Positions 6,456-12,828 of a DNA stretch of 12,844 nt are shown here, piece after piece. This DNA comes from Planctomycetota bacterium (lineage in GTDB: Bacteria; Planctomycetota; PUPC01; DSUN01). The translations under genes were made by a program, and so were the position numbers. Where the stretch lies: NCBI GenBank assembly GCA_016872875.1, contig VGYW01000240.1:1-12844 (forward strand), written 5' to 3'. The notes under the pieces are model-generated. The model was given only the letters and a program-made list of their open reading frames with translations. It was not told the origin of the DNA and ran no database searches. The stretch's first letter is position 1, and each line of letters starts with the position of its first letter.

Positions 6456-6520
6456 GGGATGATTGGATGGGTGGATGAATGGATGATCGTCTGGCACCCA
6501 TCCATTCATCCATTCATCCC
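6456..6520. repeat. GGAT/ATCC-rich palindromic element, copy A
   Basis: The left arm GGGATGATTGGATGGGTGG... and the right arm ...CCATTCATCCATTCATCCC form an imperfect hairpin of tetranucleotide-like GGAT/GAAT units. The 47 bases 6458-6504 match 11977-12023 at 43 positions. It lies a few bases after the stop of the convergent DUF2961 gene (6532), so it may act as a bidirectional terminator. Confidence 0.85.
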
Positions 6521-6531
6521 ACGAATAGGGC

Positions 6532-8568
6532 CTACTTGGCCGGTTCCAGCTTGATGTAGTCGAGGCCGGCCATGTATGCCTTGACCGCCTTGTCGTTGGC
6601 GCCGGTGAGCTCGAGGGTGAGGCGGTGCTCGCCGGCCTTGAGCTCGTGGGTGCCCAGGTCGAGGGGGCCGGTGGGGACGACTTCGGGGTTGTAGAGGTCA
6701 ATGGGGCCGCCGAGCTTCTGCCCGTCGAGGGAGAGCTGGACGATGCCGTAGTCGCGGGCCTTGGTGAGTTGGACGGTGAGCTTGTAGGAGCCGTCGGCGG
6801 GGACGGGGAAGGCGAGGGTGAGCTTGTCGCCCGGCTTGGCGCCGGTCCACCAGAGGTGGGCCAGGTCGCTCCAGCCCGCTCCGTAGTTGTCGAGGTCCTG
6901 GCGGCAGGTCTGGCCGCCGGTCCTCTCGGCGACTTTGATGGCCTCGCCTTCGATTGCGCCCTTGATCTTGGTGGAGGGCGGCGGGGTGTAGTAGCCGGTG
7001 CGGTCGGCCACTGGGACCTCGTCGTAGGGATCAGCCTGGCCGGGGGCGAGGTAGAAGCAGGCGGTGGCGGCGTAGAGGGTGGGCCTGGTGTTGGGGTAGT
7101 ACTTCTCGATTGCGGCCTCGAAGGAGGTCTGGAAGGGGACGTTGTCGGTGATGTGCCATCGGTTGACGCAGACGTGGCCGCGGTTGCCGCCATCGTTGTG
7201 GGGCTGGTTATGATACGCGTTGACGAACTTCTGGGGGCAGCACCAGGCGTAGCCGAAGTAGTCCTCGGACCCCGTGCCGATGGTGGAGGGGAACTTCTCG
7301 CCGTCAATGAAGAACTTCTCGTCGCCTTCGCCCCACCAGCCGCCGCGCGGGTTCCAGACGTGGAGCATGACGCCGACGAAGCGGCCGCGGCCCTGGGTCT
7401 TGAGCATCGGCCAGTCCCAGCACTCGGCGGTCATGCGTTCCGGCTCGGCGGGCAGGTGGACGTCGCGGTGCCACTTGGCGTGGAACCGCCCGAGGCCCTC
7501 GATGGGCTTGGTGAGGGGGGCGTGGGTGACGCTCAGGCTCACGGTGCGGGGGTCCTTGCCGTCGTTGGTCAGCTCGATGAGTGCCTTCTTTGCGAAGGGC
7601 ATGTACCAGAGGGCGTACATCTCGCCGTTGGCCATGCCGAGGGGCAGCGAGCGGTACTCCTTGTAGCCGGGGGCCGAGCCGAAGAAGTCGCCGAGGGGCG
7701 ACCAGACGGCGGGCTTGGGGTCGTCGTCCCAGGTGATGCGGAGGCATAGCTCACGGAGCACCGCGATGTCGTCGGGCGGCTGCGGGAGTTCCAGCTTGGC
7801 CCGGAGCGCGGTGATGGCGCGCGGGCCGGCGAGCTCGACGCGGGCCGGCTTGCCGGGCTCGACGGCCAGCTTGGGGCTCTCCGTTATCTCGCCCTGGCGC
7901 GGGGCGGCGGGGTCGGTGCCGCAGTTGGCCTCGAGGAACTCGTTGGCCTTCTCGAGCGCGGCGGTCTCTTCGGCCGACAGGTCGCGGCGGAAGGTTGGCA
8001 GCACGGTGTCCTTGGGGTAGGTGGTGTAGACGAACTGGTAGTAGGCCCCCCAGCCCTTGTCGGCGGTGATCTTGCAGGACTTCTGGAAGGGGATGGGCAC
8101 GTAGGCGTTCCAGCCCATCGCCAGGACGTGGCAGAGGGCTTTGCCCTTGAAGGGCGGCTCGTTGCCGTCGAAGTAGCTGTGGAACGGGAGGTCAATGGCC
8201 GGCTTCTCGGCGCCGTCGAGGGAGACGTAGACGCGGCCTTTGGCGGCCCTGGCCGACCAGATGCGCCAGATGACGCCCGGGCCGTCCATTTCCGCGAAGA
8301 CCTCCTTGTCCCCCTCGCGGCGGATGATCCCGTTGCCGTCGCCGTTGGCGAACCAGCGGACGTACTTGCCCGCGGCCTCGTCGAACTTGCTCGCGCGGTC
8401 GTAGCTCGAGGCCTGCTGGCACTTTTCGCCCGCGGGCGGCAGGACCGCCAGGGCCTCCAGGTCGGTGAGCCGCCTGATCAGGTCGAGGTACGCCCACTTC
8501 TCGCCGGCGCCGGCCAGCCTGCCCGCCGCAAGCGCCGCCAACACGCAAGCCACCGCTATCCTTCGCAT
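6532..8568 (-). CDS. Secreted DUF2961 / GH172-family glycoside hydrolase with C-terminal beta domain
   Basis: A 678-residue protein. Residues 1-21 are a signal peptide (MRRIAVACVLAALAAGRLAGA). The DUF2961 region (about residues 50-525) carries WWGEGDEKFFIDGE and TGSEDYFGYAWC. The glutamates E414 and E435 are 21 residues apart, the same spacing as the catalytic pair I recall for the GH172 enzyme of Bifidobacterium (E270/E291). GH172 members act on alpha-fructofuranosides or D-arabinofuranosides; the exact substrate here is unknown. Residues ~537-678 (EGEAIKV...GLDYIKLEPAK) form a separate beta-sandwich resembling a carbohydrate-binding domain, with GAGWSDLAHLWWTG and KPGDKLTL motifs. The start is supported by the signal peptide, a GGGGGA ribosome site six bases upstream, and a promoter at 8622-8650. 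It is monocistronic, convergent with the repeat-protein gene. The family call is strong; the substrate is inference. Confidence 0.9.
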   Translation of the reverse strand: MRRIAVACVLAALAAGRLAGAGEKWAYLDLIRRLTDLEALAVLPPAGEKCQQASSYDRASKFDEAAGKYVRWFANGDGNGIIRREGDKEVFAEMDGPGVIWRIWSARAAKGRVYVSLDGAEKPAIDLPFHSYFDGNEPPFKGKALCHVLAMGWNAYVPIPFQKSCKITADKGWGAYYQFVYTTYPKDTVLPTFRRDLSAEETAALEKANEFLEANCGTDPAAPRQGEITESPKLAVEPGKPARVELAGPRAITALRAKLELPQPPDDIAVLRELCLRITWDDDPKPAVWSPLGDFFGSAPGYKEYRSLPLGMANGEMYALWYMPFAKKALIELTNDGKDPRTVSLSVTHAPLTKPIEGLGRFHAKWHRDVHLPAEPERMTAECWDWPMLKTQGRGRFVGVMLHVWNPRGGWWGEGDEKFFIDGEKFPSTIGTGSEDYFGYAWCCPQKFVNAYHNQPHNDGGNRGHVCVNRWHITDNVPFQTSFEAAIEKYYPNTRPTLYAATACFYLAPGQADPYDEVPVADRTGYYTPPPSTKIKGAIEGEAIKVAERTGGQTCRQDLDNYGAGWSDLAHLWWTGAKPGDKLTLAFPVPADGSYKLTVQLTKARDYGIVQLSLDGQKLGGPIDLYNPEVVPTGPLDLGTHELKAGEHRLTLELTGANDKAVKAYMAGLDYIKLEPAK

Positions 8569-8569
8569 C

Positions 8570-8875
8570 TCATGTCCCCCAAGAGAAGGCTGATTGGTCC
8601 GAAGAGGCCCGGTTTGGTGTGATGCTAGCGCCTCGCCCCCGGCATGTCAAGACAGGAAGGTGGCCGTCAGACATGAAGAGTCCAGAGGTCTGGCGGCCAG
8701 TGGGCGGGGCGGGCTGGGGAGGAGGCGGGTCGGCAGTGCAGCGGCAGCCTGGGTTCCCGCACCGCCGGCGGACCACCACCAGGGAGCCGTCCACCATGGG
8801 GCCGAAGGCGGCGAGCTTCTTGAGACGAGCGGCCACCTCCCTGCGATAGCTACTGGCGTTCTTCTCGAAGGGCAT
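8570..8875 (-). pseudogene. Truncated DUF6788-like gene remnant
   Basis: A reading frame of 101 residues from an ATG at 8875 with AAGGAG eight bases upstream. Residues 1-49 match the start of small proteins I associate with DUF6788, often encoded beside transposases: MPFEKNASSYRREVAARL, then GSLVVVRRRCGNPGCRC with its CxxxxCxC metal-binding-like cluster. After CRCTAD the sequence turns into PPPPQPAPP and unrelated text, and the usual YLTxKVxGKTxxxxVP continuation is missing. I infer a deletion or insertion that removed the C-terminal half. The frame ends two bases before the start of the DUF2961 gene and contains that gene's promoter. It could still produce a short protein. A slightly longer start at 8905 exists but has a worse ribosome site. 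Confidence 0.5.
8622..8650 (-). promoter_or_regulatory. Sigma70-type promoter of the DUF2961 gene
   Basis: On the minus strand, a perfect TTGACA (8650-8645) and TAGCAT (8627-8622) are separated by 17 bases. Transcription would begin near 8615, giving a leader of about 47 bases. The promoter lies within the 3' part of the decayed DUF6788-like reading frame. Confidence 0.6.
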
Positions 8876-8931
8876 GGGCTTTTCTCCTTCAACAGGCTGT
8901 CGCATGTAACTGGCCTGCGCGCGAATGGCGC

Positions 8932-8960
8932 TTGACCTTGATCGCTGCCTCGCATATTAT
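8932..8960 (+). promoter_or_regulatory. Sigma70-type promoter of the MFS-HD operon
   Basis: TTGACC (8932-8937) and TATTAT (8955-8960) are separated by 17 bases. Predicted start of transcription is near 8967, about 39 bases before the ATG at 9006. Confidence 0.6.
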
Positions 8961-9005
8961 GCCGTGAACCAAGTGAGGAGTGCCACGTTTTGAGGAATGC
9001 ACGCG

Positions 9006-10298
9006 ATGAGCCATGTTGAAGGGGACCCCGCCCGGCCCGCGGGCTGGCGGGCGGCGGTGCGCGGCAATGTGCTGATGATGGGCCTGGTGAGCCTGTTCAC
9101 CGACTTCTCGAGCGAGATGATCTACCCGCTCCTGCCCATCTTCTTCTCTGGCCTCGCGGTGCAGGCGGGGGTGCCGCCCGAGGCGGTGGCCGGCTGGGTG
9201 GCCTTCTACCTGGGGCTGATGGAGGGGGTGGCGGAGACGACGGCGAGCCTGCTGAAGTTCTTCTCGGGGCGCATCAGCGACGCCCTCGGCAAGCGCAAGG
9301 CCCTGGCGGTGCTCGGCTACGGCATCTCGTCGGTGGTGCGGCCGCTGATGGCCCTGTGCGCCGCGGGCTGGCACGTGGTGGGCCTGCGGTTCCTCGACCG
9401 CGTGGGGAAGGGGGTCCGCACGGCGCCCCGCGACGCGCTGATCAGCGACTCGGTGGGCAAGGAGTACCGCGGCATCGCCTTCAGCTTCCACAGGGCGATG
9501 GACCACACGGGGGCGATCCTGGGGCCGGTGGTGGCGGTCGCTATCCTGTATGCCTTCCTGGGCTACGGCCTCTGGCGGGGCACCACCGACCGGGCAACGC
9601 CCGATGAGATGAAGGCCCTCCGCTGGCTCTTCGCCTTCGCCGTCATACCGGGCATCGCGGCAATGGTGTCGCTGGTGGGCAGGGTGAAGGAGATCGCGCC
9701 GAAGGCCGCGGCGAAGGACCCGGCGGACCCGCCCGTGAAGCTGCCAGGCCGCTTCTATGCCTTCGTGGGAGCCGTCACGCTCTTCGCCCTGGGCAACAGC
9801 TCGGACCTCTTCATCGTCTTCTACGGCCGCACGATGTTCGGCCTGAGCCTGCCGGGGCTGATTGGGCTATGGGTCGCGCTCCACGTCTCGAAGGCCCTGT
9901 TCAGCTTCCCGGGCGGATTCCTCTCGGACAAGCTCGGCCGCCGCCCGGTCATCATCGCGGGCTGGCTGGTCTACGCGCTGGTGTACTTCGGCATGGCTCT
10001 CGTGGCCGAGCAGTGGCAGTTCTGGGCGCTCATCGCGGCCTACGGCCTCTACTACGGGCTGGTGGAGGGCGCGGAGAAGGCGCTGGTGGCCGACTTCGTC
10101 CCCAGCGAGCACCGCGGCACCGCCTTCGGCCTCTACCACACCGCGGTCGGCTTGGCGGCGTTCCCGGCCAGCCTCGCCTTCGGCATGGTCTGGGAGGCCT
10201 TCGGCCCAGCCATCGCCTTCACCATCGGGGCCTACCTGGCCGGCCTCGCCGCACTCTTTCTCCTCCTGGTCCTGTCCACTGCCAGGGGCAAGCGGTGA
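9006..10298 (+). CDS. MFS transporter, 12 transmembrane segments
   Basis: A 430-residue inner-membrane secondary transporter of the major facilitator superfamily; the substrate is unknown. Family landmarks are TDFSSEMIYPLLP (residues 32-44), two copies of the loop motif G-x-x-SD-x-LG-x-R (GRISDALGKRK after span 2, GGFLSDKLGRRP in the second half), and RFLDRVGKGVRTAPRDAL. These are typical of a widespread uncharacterised MFS subgroup, some members of which are annotated as drug or sugar exporters. A central cytoplasmic loop (KEIAPKAAAKDPADPP) separates the two six-helix halves. The start at 9006 is preferred over 8997 because GAGGA lies nine bases before it but overlaps the region immediately before 8997. 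The stop overlaps the next gene's GTG start, so the two are translationally coupled. Confidence 0.88.
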   Translation: MSHVEGDPARPAGWRAAVRGNVLMMGLVSLFTDFSSEMIYPLLPIFFSGLAVQAGVPPEAVAGWVAFYLGLMEGVAETTASLLKFFSGRISDALGKRKALAVLGYGISSVVRPLMALCAAGWHVVGLRFLDRVGKGVRTAPRDALISDSVGKEYRGIAFSFHRAMDHTGAILGPVVAVAILYAFLGYGLWRGTTDRATPDEMKALRWLFAFAVIPGIAAMVSLVGRVKEIAPKAAAKDPADPPVKLPGRFYAFVGAVTLFALGNSSDLFIVFYGRTMFGLSLPGLIGLWVALHVSKALFSFPGGFLSDKLGRRPVIIAGWLVYALVYFGMALVAEQWQFWALIAAYGLYYGLVEGAEKALVADFVPSEHRGTAFGLYHTAVGLAAFPASLAFGMVWEAFGPAIAFTIGAYLAGLAALFLLLVLSTARGKR

Positions 10299-10930
10299 GT
10301 GAGAGCAACGGGTCCGTGGAGGCGGTTGTGGCCAGGCTCGAGGAGGCCCTCGGCAGCACGCTGCCGCCGGGCGAGCTGGCGCGGCTCCGGCGCGCCATCG
10401 CGCTCGCGCGCCGCGCCCACGAGGGCCAGAGCCGCGACGACGGCGCGCCCTACATCGTTCATCCCTTGCGAACCGCCCTGGTCCTCGCCGAGGAACTGGG
10501 CGTGACCGAGCCCGACGCCCTCTGCGCCGCAGTCCTGCACGATGTCCTCGAAGACGACAAGAGCCTGACAGCGGAGGACCTCGGCGGCGACTTTGGGCCA
10601 CGAGTCGCCCGGATGGTCGGCACGCTCACCAAGCCCACGAAGGCCGAGGGCTCGCGCGAGGAGGTGAACCGCGAGTACTTCCCGCGCGTCGCGCGGGCCG
10701 ACCTTGCGACCCGTCTGGTGAAGCTGGCAGATAGGCTCGACAACACGCGCGACCTCGCGCGCTGCCCCGACCCCGCGAAGCGCCAGCGGAAGCTCGACGA
10801 GACCCGAGCCTTCTATCTCGCCCTCATCGAGCAGCTTGAGGACCCGGCGGCGCGGGGCACACTCGGCCAGGCCTTCGCCCAGGCCATCGCCCAGGCGGAG
10901 TCTATGCTCGGGACGCCGCCTCAGAAGTGA
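10295..10930 (+). CDS. Stand-alone HD-domain phosphohydrolase, SpoT/MESH1-like
   Basis: A 211-residue cytoplasmic protein consisting of a single HD_4 domain. Visible motifs are AHEGQSR (H42), YIVHP (H56), HDVLED (H82, D83, E86, D87) and KLADRLDN (D146). H56, H82, D83 and D146 correspond to the Mn2+ ligands of Rel/SpoT and MESH1 hydrolases, and the H56-H82 spacing of 26 equals that of MESH1. There is no (p)ppGpp synthetase or TGS/ACT domain, so by analogy this is a small alarmone hydrolase or related nucleotide pyrophosphohydrolase; the substrate is unproven. It starts with GTG at 10295, which overlaps the transporter stop as GTGA and has AGGGG upstream. The coupling implies co-expression with the MFS gene. 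The C-terminal ~45 residues are helical and Ala/Gln-rich. Confidence 0.87.
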   Translation: MSESNGSVEAVVARLEEALGSTLPPGELARLRRAIALARRAHEGQSRDDGAPYIVHPLRTALVLAEELGVTEPDALCAAVLHDVLEDDKSLTAEDLGGDFGPRVARMVGTLTKPTKAEGSREEVNREYFPRVARADLATRLVKLADRLDNTRDLARCPDPAKRQRKLDETRAFYLALIEQLEDPAARGTLGQAFAQAIAQAESMLGTPPQK

Positions 10931-10961
10931 GGGAACAAGGTTGTGGGTTGCGCGGCGTCTT

Positions 10962-11167
10962 GCTCCCGAAGGGAGCGCAGTGGGTTGCCGGCGGCTTCAG
11001 CCGCCGGACCCGGTAGCTAGAAACACCGAAGTCCCGAAGGGACGGCAGAACACGTTCACGGACCGCTTCGCCACGGGGGTTCTGCCGTCCCTTCGGGACT
11101 GGTCCCGGGGTTGGCGCCCGATCCGGCGGCTGAAGCCGCCGGCAACCCACTGCTGTCCCTTCGGGAC
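10962..11167. repeat. ~200-bp nested inverted repeat ('CCCGAAGGGA' and 'GGCGGCTTCAGCCGCC')
   Basis: The arms 10977-11008 and 11122-11153 are perfect inverted copies (32 of 32), and each is itself an 8-bp hairpin CCGGCGGC-TTCA/TGAA-GCCGCCGG. The inner arms 11030-11051 and 11079-11100 are also perfect (22 of 22). The outer flanks GCTCCCGAAGGGAGC (10962-10976) and GTCCCTTCGGGAC (about 11155-11167) pair imperfectly. This begins 31 bases after the HD gene stop and may serve as its terminator, although there is no T-run. Confidence 0.9.
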
Positions 11168-11254
11168 TGAGGAGAGCACGCGCGCTGATCCTAGAAACTA
11201 TCTCCTTCACTGCGAGGCAGTGCCTGGGGCCCATTGCGCGAGGTGCGCACCCGG

Positions 11255-11278
11255 CACGCCCAAACAAGTTTGGGCGTG
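11255..11278. repeat. Perfect hairpin CACGCCCAAAC-AA-GTTTGGGCGTG
   Basis: An 11-bp perfect stem with a two-base centre, flanked by GCACCCGG and GGCACCCGCCGG. It lies in the 10931-11483 spacer; the stretches around it (11168-11254 and 11279-11334) show nothing else I recognise. Confidence 0.7.
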
Positions 11279-11340
11279 GCACCCGCCGGGAGGTGCATGT
11301 GACAGACCTCGTCGTGCCCCGTGCGCGAGAGACCGCAAGT

Positions 11341-11448
11341 CCAATGTTCAATGCTCAATGCTCAACCTTCAATGACCAAGTGGAAGAGCGGGCGAGGCCT
11401 GGAGGCTTACTTGGTCATTGGGCATTGAGGATTGGGTATTGAGTATTC
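11341..11448. repeat. CAATG-rich inverted repeat upstream of ybaK-like gene
   Basis: The left arm 11341-11381 (repeated TTCAATGCTCAATG units ending AATGACCAAGT) pairs with the right arm 11409-11447 (ACTTGGTCATTGGGCATTG...). The 13 innermost bases are perfect, with mismatches outward. The loop is 27 bases. It ends about 36 bases before the next gene's start, leaving no room for a standard promoter between, so the promoter may lie within or before the repeat. Confidence 0.75.
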
Positions 11449-11483
11449 GGCCGTTCGGCTCACTTGTGGAAAGGAGGACCGCC

Positions 11484-11951
11484 ATGCCGGCCAAGAAACT
11501 GAAGGAGTTCCTGGACGCCCAGGGGGTGAGGTACGTGACGCTGACGCACTCGCCGGCGTTCACGGCGCCCGAGATCGCCGCCTCCGCGCACATCCCAGGC
11601 AAGCAATTGGCCAAGACCGTGATGGTGAAGATTGACGGAGCGATGGCGATGGCGGTGCTGCCGGCGAACGTGGGGGTGGACTTCAAGGCCCTGGCGGCGC
11701 TGGCCGGGGCGCGAAGGGCTGAGCTGGCGACCGAGGCCGACTTCGCCGACCTCTTCCCCGAGTGCGAGGTGGGGGCCATGCCGCCCTTCGGCAACCTCTA
11801 CGGCATGGCGGTGTTCGCCGAGCAGAGCCTGGCGGAGGACCTGGAGATCGCCTTCAACGCCGGCTCGCACAAGGAACTGGTGCGGCTGGCCTACGCCGAC
11901 TTCGCGCGCCTGGCCCAACCGAAGGTGGGCGTCTTCGCAAGGAAGGGCTGA
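11484..11951 (+). CDS. YbaK/EbsC-family aminoacyl-tRNA deacylase-like protein
   Basis: A 155-residue cytoplasmic protein of the YbaK/ProX/INS editing-domain family. Members hydrolyse mischarged aminoacyl-tRNA, for example Cys-tRNA(Pro) or Ala-tRNA(Pro). The domain spans the whole protein: FLDAQGVRYVTLTHSPAFTA (N-terminal), IPGKQLAKTVMVK with the conserved lysine probably K44, VLPANVGVDF, and the GAMPPFG loop (residues 97-103) followed by NLYGM and NAGSHKEL. Length is normal for the single-domain family. The start at 11484 has an excellent AAGGAGG at 11471-11477, six bases upstream, so longer starts at 11418 and 11432 were rejected. It is a single gene with an inverted repeat on each side. The family is clear; the exact tRNA specificity cannot be read from sequence. 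Confidence 0.9.
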   Translation: MPAKKLKEFLDAQGVRYVTLTHSPAFTAPEIAASAHIPGKQLAKTVMVKIDGAMAMAVLPANVGVDFKALAALAGARRAELATEADFADLFPECEVGAMPPFGNLYGMAVFAEQSLAEDLEIAFNAGSHKELVRLAYADFARLAQPKVGVFARKG

Positions 11952-11970
11952 GCCGCTGAAGGCGGCCTTC

Positions 11971-12051
11971 GCAGGGGATGATTGGATGGTTGGATGAATG
12001 GATGATTGCCTGACACCCATCCACCCATCCATTCCTCCACCCATCCCCTGC
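11971..12051. repeat. GGAT/ATCC-rich palindromic element, copy B
   Basis: The outer ends GCAGGGGATG (11971-11980) and CATCCCCTGC (12042-12051) are perfect complements. The inside holds GGAT/GAAT units facing ATCC/ATTC units. It shares 43 of 47 bases with copy A at 6458-6504. It lies between the convergent ybaK-like and SDR genes and may terminate both. Confidence 0.88.
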
Positions 12052-12106
12052 GAGATTGGGCGCGAACCGCAGACGAGTCGCAACTCACGACCTCAAAGCG
12101 TGGGAC

Positions 12107-12754
12107 CTACGGCCGTGCGAGCGGCTCCCAGCCGAGCAGGTCCTTCGCGCGGGTGCAGGGGACGTGTTTGCCCGTGTAGTCGCCCGCGATGTTGAGGACG
12201 TGGGCGCCGGCCAAGGGCGCCGTGAGGGAGAGGGCGATGGCGCTCGCCACGTCGGGAGCAGCCGTCTGCCCGCCCACGCGGCCGGCCCGGGCCGCCCGCT
12301 GCCAGTCCTCCAGCGGCATCGGGCCGTTGAGGCGCAGGGAGACGACCGCCATCTTGTGGACCCTCGCGAAGAAGTCGCACACGATCTCCCCCAGGCGCTT
12401 GGTGAAGCCGTAGAGGTCGGGCGCATCGGCCGGAGTGTCCTCGCCCTCGGGGAAGCCGGCCGGCCTGTAGCCGTAGACGGACATCGAGCTGGTGTAGACG
12501 GCCCGCCTGATCCCCGCCTCCGCCGCGGCCTGTAGCACGCGGTGGAGGTGCTTCACGTGGATGTCGTAATTCGCATCAATGTCCTTCACGTCGTACCCCC
12601 CCGCGCTGGTTCGGGCCATGGCCATGTAGACGACGCCCTCGACGCCTTCGAGCGCGCGGCGGACCGCCGCGATGTCCGCGGCTGAGCCCTGGACGTAGTC
12701 CAGGGCCCTGGAGTTTCGCGGTTTGGTTCTGCCTGTCTTTGAGTGCTTCGCCAT
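12107..12754 (-). CDS. NAD-dependent epimerase/dehydratase (extended SDR), N-terminally truncated
   Basis: A 215-residue reading frame from ATG 12754 (a start at 12790 is also open). From residue ~17 it reads as an extended short-chain dehydrogenase of the sugar-epimerase type: ALDYVQGSAADIAAVRRALE, GVVYMAMA, TSSMSVYGY (catalytic Ser) and DLYGFTKRLGE with YxxxK (Y115, K119). The C-terminus ends LLGWEPLARP. The usual first ~50 residues with the GxxGxxG NAD-binding motif are absent. They are replaced by a basic stretch (MAKHSKTGRTKPRNS) of different base composition. The protein could not bind NAD normally, so this is probably a pseudogene or a rearranged 5' end. No clear Shine-Dalgarno precedes 12754. 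The family call is firm; the status as non-functional is inferred. Confidence 0.7.
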   Translation of the reverse strand: MAKHSKTGRTKPRNSRALDYVQGSAADIAAVRRALEGVEGVVYMAMARTSAGGYDVKDIDANYDIHVKHLHRVLQAAAEAGIRRAVYTSSMSVYGYRPAGFPEGEDTPADAPDLYGFTKRLGEIVCDFFARVHKMAVVSLRLNGPMPLEDWQRAARAGRVGGQTAAPDVASAIALSLTAPLAGAHVLNIAGDYTGKHVPCTRAKDLLGWEPLARP

Positions 12755-12774
12755 AACATAGCAGCATGGCTCGA

Positions 12775-12828
12775 CTTGTGCAAGTTGCACTTGACTCTCA
12801 TTGTGGAATGTGGTATCTAGTAATATAA
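12775..12828. promoter_or_regulatory. AT-rich segment with short palindromes and a weak promoter-like pair pointing right
   Basis: CTTG-TG-CAAG (12775-12784) and CAAGT-TGC-ACTTG (12781-12793) overlap each other, and TCTAGT-AATATA-ACTAGA lies at about 12815-12832. On the plus strand TTGACT (12791-12796) and TATCTA (12814-12819) are 17 bases apart, which could drive a gene beyond the window's right edge. The composition is clearly more AT-rich than the rest. All of this is suggestive only. Confidence 0.3.

Noticed and set aside
5034..7307. 757-residue open frame on the minus strand
   Set aside because: It lies antisense to the repeat-protein gene and out of frame with the DUF2961 gene. Its composition is Ser/Pro/Arg then Gly/Val low-complexity, a typical shadow of GC-rich coding DNA.
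6625..7749. 374-residue open frame on the plus strand
   Set aside because: It is antisense to the DUF2961 gene, with low-complexity Gly/Val/Ala content and no recognisable motif.
543..8568. A polysaccharide utilisation locus spanning both glycoside hydrolases
   Set aside because: The two genes are 3.4 kb apart on opposite strands with unrelated operons between them, and there is no SusC/D pair, dedicated regulator or sugar transporter next to them.
9869..10294. Upstream extension of the HD-domain frame into the MFS gene
   Set aside because: It is out of frame with the transporter and low-complexity. The GTG at 10295 with AGGGG upstream gives a normal-length HD protein.
12755..12783. TTGCAC-17-TATGTT promoter-like pair on the minus strand before the SDR remnant
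   Set aside because: The -10 box touches the ATG at 12754, so transcription would begin inside the coding region. It is probably coincidental.
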